NCBI GenBank assembly: GCA_005503055.1
Contig: SCOX01000006.1
Coordinates: 62,001 to 126,000, forward strand
DNA length: 64,000 nt
Reading direction: 5' to 3'
DNA from: Lysobacteraceae bacterium P
GTDB taxonomy: Bacteria; Pseudomonadota; Gammaproteobacteria; Xanthomonadales; Xanthomonadaceae
The stretch's first letter is position 1. The number at the start of each line of letters is the position of its first letter. The notes under the pieces are model-generated. The model was not told the origin of the DNA. It ran no database searches and saw only the letters and a list, made by a program, of their open reading frames with translations. Shown in pieces: positions 58,574-64,000 of this stretch. Both the position numbers and the translations under genes were made by a program.

Positions 58574-59674
58574 ATGTCCGCCCTGCGTCTGCTCCCTCCG
58601 CCACCGCCCGATGAAGCGCGCCGCCAAGCTGCGCTCGACGCCTATGCGGTCGTGGGGACGGTGCCGGAGCAAGCCTACGACGACATCGTCCGTTTGGCGG
58701 TGACGCTGTGCGACGTGCCGGCCGCGGCGATCTCGCTGATCGACCACGACCGCCAGTGGTTCAAGGCGCAGATCGGTCTGGACGTGCACGAAACCGCGCG
58801 CAGCGAAGCGATCTGCGATCGCACCATTCGCCAGCCCGAGCGCGTGCTCGTCGTGGAAGACCTGCTCAAGCATCCCGAACTGCCGCGGCCGTCGCTGCGC
58901 GTGGACGGCGATCCGCTGCGATTCTATGCCGGCGTGCCGTTGCTCAGCCCGGACGGCGAGCCGCTGGGCGTGATGTGCGTGCTGGACAACAAACCACGCA
59001 CGCTCACCGCTGCGCAGCGCGAAGGCCTGGAGGTGCTCGCGCGACAGACCCAGCATCTGCTCGAACTGCGCCGCTATGCGATGGAACAGCGCCGGCTGCT
59101 GTCCGAACGCGAAGCCTTCGCGCAGCGGCTGGAAGATGCGCGTGCCGAACTGCAGCGCCGCAACGACCTGCTCGAGCACAGCGCCACGCACGATGCGCTC
59201 ACCGGCCTGCTCAATCGCGCCGCGCTATCGCAATTGCGCGACAACCCCGAGGCGATGCTCCAGCTCCAACAGGCGCCTTACACGCTGATGCTGCTGGACG
59301 TGGACCACTTCAAGGACGTCAACGACCGCCACGGTCACTTGTTGGGCGATCGCGCGCTGCGCGCGGTGGCGGACGCGGTGGCAACGTCGATCCGCGAACG
59401 TGACATCGCGGTGCGCTACGGTGGCGAAGAGTTCCTGATCCTGCTGCCCGACACGCGACTGGCCTCGGCCGTGCAGGTGGCCGAACGCATCCGTCAGCGC
59501 ATCGCGGTGGCGCCGCTGCCGTTCGCGCTGACGGTGTCGATGGGTCTGGCCGCGGGCGAGCCCACGCGCGACTGGTCCGAACAGGTGTTCGATCGCGCCG
59601 ACCAGGCGCTGTACAGGGCGAAGGCGACCGGCCGAAACCGCGTGGTGGTCGACGACACGCCGATGCATGGGTGA
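58574..59674 (+). CDS. Diguanylate cyclase, GAF-GGDEF
   Basis: A 366-residue soluble enzyme expected to make cyclic di-GMP. Residues 30-165 form a GAF sensor domain (VTLCDVPAAAISLIDHDRQW through GVMCVLDNKPR), a coiled coil covers about 168-205, and residues 205-360 are a GGDEF domain. The active site is YGGEEFLIL (a permitted GGEEF form), and RERD five residues before it gives the I-site for product inhibition. No EAL domain. The ATG at 58574 is preferred to an in-frame start at 58508. Confidence 0.9.
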   Translation: MSALRLLPPPPPDEARRQAALDAYAVVGTVPEQAYDDIVRLAVTLCDVPAAAISLIDHDRQWFKAQIGLDVHETARSEAICDRTIRQPERVLVVEDLLKHPELPRPSLRVDGDPLRFYAGVPLLSPDGEPLGVMCVLDNKPRTLTAAQREGLEVLARQTQHLLELRRYAMEQRRLLSEREAFAQRLEDARAELQRRNDLLEHSATHDALTGLLNRAALSQLRDNPEAMLQLQQAPYTLMLLDVDHFKDVNDRHGHLLGDRALRAVADAVATSIRERDIAVRYGGEEFLILLPDTRLASAVQVAERIRQRIAVAPLPFALTVSMGLAAGEPTRDWSEQVFDRADQALYRAKATGRNRVVVDDTPMHG

Positions 59675-59751
59675 GCACGCGGCGCCTGCTCACCGTCAGA
59701 AACAGAACCTCCGCGGCCTTCCATGGCGAAACATCCTCGGCTTCGGCCTGC

Positions 59752-60138
59752 CTACACCCACTCTTTCGGCGGAGACCGCAGCTCCGGCTGCTTCATCCGC
59801 ACGACGCAGAAACGTTGTCCCGTCGGCGCTTCCATTACCCACCAGCGCTTCACGAATCCGATCTTCTTCGCGCCGAGCTTTTCCAGACGTTCGGCCTCGG
59901 CATCGATATCGTCCGACTCGATGTCCAGGTGCACGCGCGAGGGGTGATCGACCTTCTGCACCTCGATGTACAGATCGCCCGGCGTGTCGCCGAACACCTG
60001 GTACTCCGCCGTTTCGTCGCCCGCGTCGCGGTCGGCGATGGTGACGCCCAGCGCCTGGCTCCAGAAATCCGCGGCGGCGTCGAGGTTGTCGGTCTTGCAG
60101 TCGATGATGAAACCGGCAAGGCGGCTGCGATGTGCCAT
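59752..60138 (-). CDS. VOC family (glyoxalase/dioxygenase-like) protein
   Basis: A 128-residue protein with two beta-alpha-beta-beta-beta repeats of the vicinal oxygen chelate fold. Markers are GFIIDCKTDNLDAAADFWSQ, SRVHLDIESDDIDAEAERLE and EAPTGQRFCVVRMKQ. Metal ligands seem to be the histidine in VHLD and a late glutamate. No operon partner. Function unknown. Confidence 0.85.
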   Translation of the reverse strand: MAHRSRLAGFIIDCKTDNLDAAADFWSQALGVTIADRDAGDETAEYQVFGDTPGDLYIEVQKVDHPSRVHLDIESDDIDAEAERLEKLGAKKIGFVKRWWVMEAPTGQRFCVVRMKQPELRSPPKEWV

Positions 60139-60231
60139 GGGACGTTCTCCGGTGGGAATCGTGACGCCCCCAGCCTGCGCGTCCACTGCTGACAGGGTTC
60201 TGTCAGCAGTGGACCGGTGCGGGTGTCGTCG

Positions 60232-61623
60232 TCAGTTCGGCGCTGCCATGTCGTCCAGCAATGCCTTCAGGAAGCGCGCCGCTTCGCCGCCCGTGCAGGC
60301 GCGATGATCGAAGGTGAGCGAGATCGGCATGCGGCGATGCACCTCGATGCCGCCCATCACGGCCACGACATCGTGGCTGAGCTTGCCCGCGCCGATGATC
60401 GCCACGCACGGCGGCACCACCACCGGCGTCGCATACCGGCCGGCGAACATGCCGAAGTTCGACAGCGAGATGGTGTAGCCGCTCAACTCGGTCGCCGGGA
60501 TCGAGCGGTCCTCGACCTGCACGCGCAGGCGCTGGATCGCCGCGCGCACACCCGCGCCGTCGAGCATGTCGGCATTGCGAAGCGCGGGCACGAACAGACC
60601 GTCCTCGGTGTCCACCGCGATGCCGATGTCCACGTGCGGGTGCAGCGTGCGGCTGAGATTGTCGCCGTCGAACCATGCGTTGAGCGCGGGCACGGTTTTG
60701 CAGGCTGCGACGATCGCGCGCACCAGGCGCGCGGTGATGTCCTGCTTGCCGATCCAAGCATGCAGATCGGCGTCGTCGCACAGCGTGGTCGGCACGACCT
60801 TCGCATGCGCATCGGCCATCACGCGCGCCATGTTGCGGCGCACGCCCTTGAGCTGCTCCGGCTGGCCGCTCGCGGCCACGCCCGGCGGTTGGGTGCGCAT
60901 CGGCTTGCCGGCCTGAGAGAGGGTGCTGCGCGCCGGCTGAAGAGCGGCGGCAGGCGCGGGCGTCGAAGCCGGGCGATCGGCGGCACGCGCAACGGGCGCG
61001 GCGCCGGCCTTGGCCGAACCGTCGGCCGCGGCGCGCTTCACATCGTCCATCGTCGCCACGCCATCGCTTCCAGTGGCGCGCACGCGCGACAGGTCGACAC
61101 CGAGCTTGCGTGCGAGCGCGCGCACCGCCGGCATCGCCTTGACGCCGCCCACCGCGACGGCCTGCTCGCTGCGCACCGCGTCGGAACTCTGCATCGCGCC
61201 GACCACCGTGCCGGAATCCGTGCGTGCCTCGCCCTTCGGCGCGGCCTCGCCTGCATCGCTGATCTCGCCGCCTTCGTCCGAGGCGATCACCTTGTCCGCG
61301 TCATCGGATGCCTGACTGCCGGCGCCGCCGTGGTGATGGCCCGTGTCCTGGCCCTCGGCACGCTGCGGCATCGAAGGATCGATCTCGAACTCGGCCAGCA
61401 TTTTGCCGGTGACGATGATGTCGCCCGGACCACCCGACAGCTTGACGACCTTGCCCGACACCGGCGACGGCACATCGACGACCGCCTTGGCCGTCTCCAT
61501 CGATACCAGGTTGTCGTCCAGCCGGATCGTGTCGCCTTCCTTCACGTACCACTCGACGATCGTCGCGTCGGGCAAGCCCTCGCCGAGGTCGGGGAGATAG
61601 AAGGTCTTCTTTGCGTTCGCCAT
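60232..61623 (-). CDS. 2-oxoacid dehydrogenase E2 (dihydrolipoamide acyltransferase)
   Basis: A 463-residue E2 that transfers acyl groups to CoA in a branched-chain 2-oxoacid or pyruvate dehydrogenase complex. The lipoyl domain has K46 in METAKAVVDV, followed by a His/Gly/Ala-rich linker, a subunit-binding domain (ARKLGVDLSRVRATGSDGVA), a second linker, and the catalytic domain. The active site is FDHRACTGGEAARFL: the histidine is kept, but the usual aspartate of H-x3-D-G is Thr. The complex's E1 alpha and beta lie upstream on the same strand; E3 is not in the window. Confidence 0.9.
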   Translation of the reverse strand: MANAKKTFYLPDLGEGLPDATIVEWYVKEGDTIRLDDNLVSMETAKAVVDVPSPVSGKVVKLSGGPGDIIVTGKMLAEFEIDPSMPQRAEGQDTGHHHGGAGSQASDDADKVIASDEGGEISDAGEAAPKGEARTDSGTVVGAMQSSDAVRSEQAVAVGGVKAMPAVRALARKLGVDLSRVRATGSDGVATMDDVKRAAADGSAKAGAAPVARAADRPASTPAPAAALQPARSTLSQAGKPMRTQPPGVAASGQPEQLKGVRRNMARVMADAHAKVVPTTLCDDADLHAWIGKQDITARLVRAIVAACKTVPALNAWFDGDNLSRTLHPHVDIGIAVDTEDGLFVPALRNADMLDGAGVRAAIQRLRVQVEDRSIPATELSGYTISLSNFGMFAGRYATPVVVPPCVAIIGAGKLSHDVVAVMGGIEVHRRMPISLTFDHRACTGGEAARFLKALLDDMAAPN

Positions 61624-61744
61624 ACGGGTTTGTCTCGTTGGAGTGCGGTGAAAGGGCCGGGGGCCCGTCGAGCAAATTGGGGGCCGTCGCGCCAGGCGCG
61701 CCGGGCCCTGGTCTTCAGGAACGTGGGCCGCGTGCGCGAGGCGG

Positions 61745-62107
61745 TCATGCGTCCTCGCCGTCGTTGTCGTCGAGCAGCTCGAGCGCGCGCGCCGGGATCC
61801 AGCCCTGGTGGCCGAGCGCGTTCTCGGCCCACCACCAGTTCGCGAGTTCGTAATGCAGGGTCAGCATCTCGTCGGCCTGGGCGTCGAGCTCGCGCGCGTC
61901 GTAGTCCTCCAGCGCGGTGGCCGGGCCCTGTTCGCGATTGAACAACCGGGCCGGCACCCAGCCTTCATGGCCCTCGGCGATCGTGGTCCACACGAACTCC
62001 GGCCAGTCCTGGTCGCGTTCGCCCAGGTGCACGGCGTCGCCGCGCGCGACCCGGATCGGCGTGCGATCCGGGGCGCTATGCGAAACGACGACGCGGGCGT
62101 GCTGCAT
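61745..62107 (-). CDS. Tandem SH3-domain protein within the dehydrogenase operon
   Basis: A 120-residue cytoplasmic protein with two bacterial SH3-like repeats: residues 1-58 (VARGDAVHLGERDQDWPEFV, HEGWVPARLF) and 63-112 (LDAQADEMLTLHYELANWWW, HQGWIPARALELL). GWVPARL/GWIPARA are diagnostic. The gene sits 12 bases after the E1 beta gene and 121 before E2 on the same strand, so it should be co-expressed with the complex. Role unknown. Confidence 0.78.
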   Translation of the reverse strand: MQHARVVVSHSAPDRTPIRVARGDAVHLGERDQDWPEFVWTTIAEGHEGWVPARLFNREQGPATALEDYDARELDAQADEMLTLHYELANWWWAENALGHQGWIPARALELLDDNDGEDA

Positions 62108-62119
62108 GCGCGCGCCGCC

Positions 62120-63163
62120 TCAGCTCGCCGCCAGCGTGCGCTTGACCGCGGCGACGATGCGATCGACGCTGGGCAGGTACTTCATTTCCAGGCGGAACAG
62201 CGGGATATGCGTGTCGTAGCCGGTGACGCGCTCGACCGGGGCGAGCAGGTCGAACATCGACTCCTCGGCCAGGCGCGCGGCGATCTCCGCGCCGAAACCG
62301 GCGGTCTTCGGCGCCTCGTGCACGATCACGCAGCGGCCGGTGCGGCTGACCGACTCGGCGATGGTGGCGAAATCGAGCGGACGCAGCGTGGCGACGTCGA
62401 TGACCTCGGCGCTGATGCCTTCGCCGGCTAGTTTCTCGGCCGCTTCCAGCGTTTCCTTCACCTGCGCGCCCCACGTGACGAGCGTGACGTCGGAGCCGTC
62501 GCGCAGCACGTAGCACACGTCCAGCGGCAGCGCCTCGCCGTCGTCGGGCACGACTTCCTTGTACTGGCGGTAGATGCGCTTGGGTTCCATGAAGATCACC
62601 GGATCCGGGTCGCGGATCGCGGCGAGCAGCAGGCCGTACGCACGCGCGGGCGAGGAGGGCATCACCACGCGCAGGCCGGGCACATTGGTGAAGATCGCTT
62701 CGTTGGCTTCGCTGTGATGTTCCGGTGCGCGGATGCCGCCGCCCCACGGCACGCGCAGCACCATCGGGCAGGTCAGGCGGCCGCGCGTGCGGTAACGGAA
62801 GCGCGCGGCATGGCAGATGATGTGGTCGACCATCGGGTAGACGAAGCCGTCGAACTGCGACTCGGCGACCGGCTTCATGCCCTGCGACGCCAGGCCGACC
62901 GTAAGGCCGGCGATGGTGGTTTCGTCCAGCGGCGTGTCGAGCACGCGCTCCGATCCGAACTGTTGCTGCAGGCCCGCGGTGGCGCGGAAGACGCCACCAT
63001 TGACGCCCACGTCCTCGCCCAGCACCAGCACCTTGTCGTCGGCGCGCATTTCGTACGCGAGCGCCTGCGTGATCGCTTCGATCAGCGTGATCGCCGTAGG
63101 CGTCGCGGCCTTCGCCGCGTCGACCTTCGTCGCGCTCTTGTCGGACTTGCTTTCGACGTTCAT
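62120..63163 (-). CDS. 2-oxoacid dehydrogenase E1 component, beta subunit
   Basis: A 347-residue subunit pairing with E1 alpha to form the thiamine diphosphate site. N-terminal TLIEAITQALAYEMRADDKV and VLGEDVGVNGGVFRAT hold the activating glutamate; TPLDETTIAGLTVGLA and the C-terminal transketolase domain (VIDVATLRPLDFATI) are present. The first 25 residues are a Lys/Ser/Ala-rich extension. Its start overlaps the E1 alpha stop (TGATG). Confidence 0.92.
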   Translation of the reverse strand: MNVESKSDKSATKVDAAKAATPTAITLIEAITQALAYEMRADDKVLVLGEDVGVNGGVFRATAGLQQQFGSERVLDTPLDETTIAGLTVGLASQGMKPVAESQFDGFVYPMVDHIICHAARFRYRTRGRLTCPMVLRVPWGGGIRAPEHHSEANEAIFTNVPGLRVVMPSSPARAYGLLLAAIRDPDPVIFMEPKRIYRQYKEVVPDDGEALPLDVCYVLRDGSDVTLVTWGAQVKETLEAAEKLAGEGISAEVIDVATLRPLDFATIAESVSRTGRCVIVHEAPKTAGFGAEIAARLAEESMFDLLAPVERVTGYDTHIPLFRLEMKYLPSVDRIVAAVKRTLAAS

Positions 63164-64000
63164 CAGCGGCCCTCCTGTGCGAGCGCGAAGGCGCGTTGCG
63201 CCAGCAGGTCCGGCGGCGGATCGGCGTAGAGGTAATCGAACATCGCTTCAACCGGCTGCACGGGCGTTTCGAGGTAGGCGTTGATCTCGACGTCGACCTT
63301 CTTGCCGCATTCCTCGGCCCAGGCCTTCTCTTCCTCCTCGCTCCACACGCCCTGTGCGGTGAGGTAGGTACGCAGGCGCGCGATCGGCTCCCGCGTCCAG
63401 GCGTCCTTCACCTCGTCGTCGTTGCGATAGCGGCGCGCGTCGTCGGCGGTGGTGTGGTCGTGCAGGCGGTAGGTCATGAACTCGATCACACTGCCGCCTT
63501 CGCCGTTACGCGCGCGTTCGCTCGCGCGACGCATGCCTTCGAGCACGGCGATCAGGTCGTTGCCGTCCACCTGCAGGCAGTGCAGGCCGCCGGCCAGGCC
63601 CTTCTGCGCGAGCGTCTGCGCGCCGGTCTGCGCCGAGCGCGGCACCGAGATCGCCCAGCCATTGTTGACCACGCACAGGATCAGCGGCAGCTGGTAAGCG
63701 CCGGCGGAATTGAGCGCGGCGTAGAAGTCCGTCTTCGACGAACCGCCGTCGCCGCAGCACGCCACAGCCAGATGCTTCTGCTTCATCAGCTTGAACTTCA
63801 GCGCGGCGCCGGCGGCGTGCAGGCACTGCGTGGAGATCGGCACGCACCAGGCGTAGTCCTGCTTCGGGCCGGAGAAGTCGTTGCCGCGTTCGTCGCCGCC
63901 CCAGTACAGCAGCACCTCGCGCGGCAGCACGCCACGCATGAACTGTGCGCCGTACTCGCGGTAGCTCGGTGCGAACACGTCGTCGGGCTGCATCGATGCG
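63163..64000 (-). CDS. 2-oxoacid dehydrogenase E1 alpha subunit, partial
   Basis: The gene runs off the right edge; about 279 C-terminal residues are visible. The thiamine diphosphate motif is CCGDGGSSKTDFYAALNSAG ending in LCVVNN, and the phosphorylatable loop region TYRLHDHTTADDARRYR is present. The protein pairs with E1 beta at 62120. The size and HDHTTADD pattern favour a branched-chain or pyruvate dehydrogenase type alpha subunit. The start lies beyond position 64000. Confidence 0.9.
   Translation of the reverse strand, partial: ASMQPDDVFAPSYREYGAQFMRGVLPREVLLYWGGDERGNDFSGPKQDYAWCVPISTQCLHAAGAALKFKLMKQKHLAVACCGDGGSSKTDFYAALNSAGAYQLPLILCVVNNGWAISVPRSAQTGAQTLAQKGLAGGLHCLQVDGNDLIAVLEGMRRASERARNGEGGSVIEFMTYRLHDHTTADDARRYRNDDEVKDAWTREPIARLRTYLTAQGVWSEEEEKAWAEECGKKVDVEINAYLETPVQPVEAMFDYLYADPPPDLLAQRAFALAQEGR

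Noticed and set aside
1-64000. CRISPR arrays, rRNA genes, insertion sequences, prophage
   Set aside because: No regular spaced repeats, rRNA sequence, transposase or phage structural motif was seen on either strand.

Overview
The window is about 64 kb of high-GC chromosome with short gaps, many ATGA-type stop/start overlaps and a strong G/C third-position bias. Gene content points to a gammaproteobacterium of the Xanthomonadaceae, most like Lysobacter or a relative: a PhoP/PhoQ pair behind a PepSY gene, a ccoNOQP-ccoGHIS cluster with its own FNR, azurin, a BirA-CoaX-SPOR cluster, TrpS with a C-terminal extension, and start codons lying seven or eight bases after a TAGAAT-like -10 box. The assignment is inference from content. 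No phage, IS element or CRISPR array was seen.

Layout. 1-4.8 kb: dodecin, an orphan OmpR-type regulator, and a two-gene exonuclease-ATP-dependent DNA ligase repair operon, then small genes. 4.8-12.3 kb: lipocalin, NAD-type 6-phosphogluconate dehydrogenase, DUF1993, lipoprotein amidase, APC permease, beta-barrel protein and several unknowns. 12.4-25.9 kb: a microaerobic respiration block with four-cysteine FNR, cbb3 oxidase (ccoNOQP), its assembly genes (ccoG, fixH, ccoI, ccoS, a TauE/SafE-like protein), two small membrane proteins, a MocR-type regulator and hemN. 25.9-36.1 kb: lytic transglycosylase, stress-type and exported proteins, HAD and GNAT enzymes, a frameshifted DUF2249 gene divergent from azurin, GST, and a divergent SDR/LysR pair. 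36.2-43.8 kb: one minus-strand operon holding a large Orn/Lys/Arg-type decarboxylase, two AspT-family exchangers and an OprD-type porin. 43.8-44.5 kb has no recognisable gene. 44.5-53.3 kb: DusA, a guanidino-group hydrolase, PepSY-PhoP-PhoQ, MtfA, BirA-CoaX-SPOR and tRNA-Thr(UGU). 53.3-64 kb: arginase, three tandem entericidin-like lipoproteins, CsbD, TrpS, a metallo-hydrolase, a GAF-GGDEF cyclase, a VOC protein and a 2-oxoacid dehydrogenase operon (E1 alpha cut by the window end, E1 beta, an SH3 protein, E2).

How the parts fit. Three FNR-type boxes (TTGAY-N4-ATCAA) lie upstream of ccoN, upstream of hemN and between azurin and the broken DUF2249 gene. FNR, encoded in the same block, is therefore the likely low-oxygen activator of the high-affinity oxidase, oxygen-independent haem synthesis and a periplasmic electron carrier. 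The decarboxylase operon could pair cytoplasmic decarboxylation with antiport across the inner membrane and a pore in the outer membrane; this is the most system-like and least familiar assembly here. Several genes (hemN, the transglycosylase, HAD, GNAT, dusA, the SPOR gene) appear to be transcribed as leaderless mRNAs.
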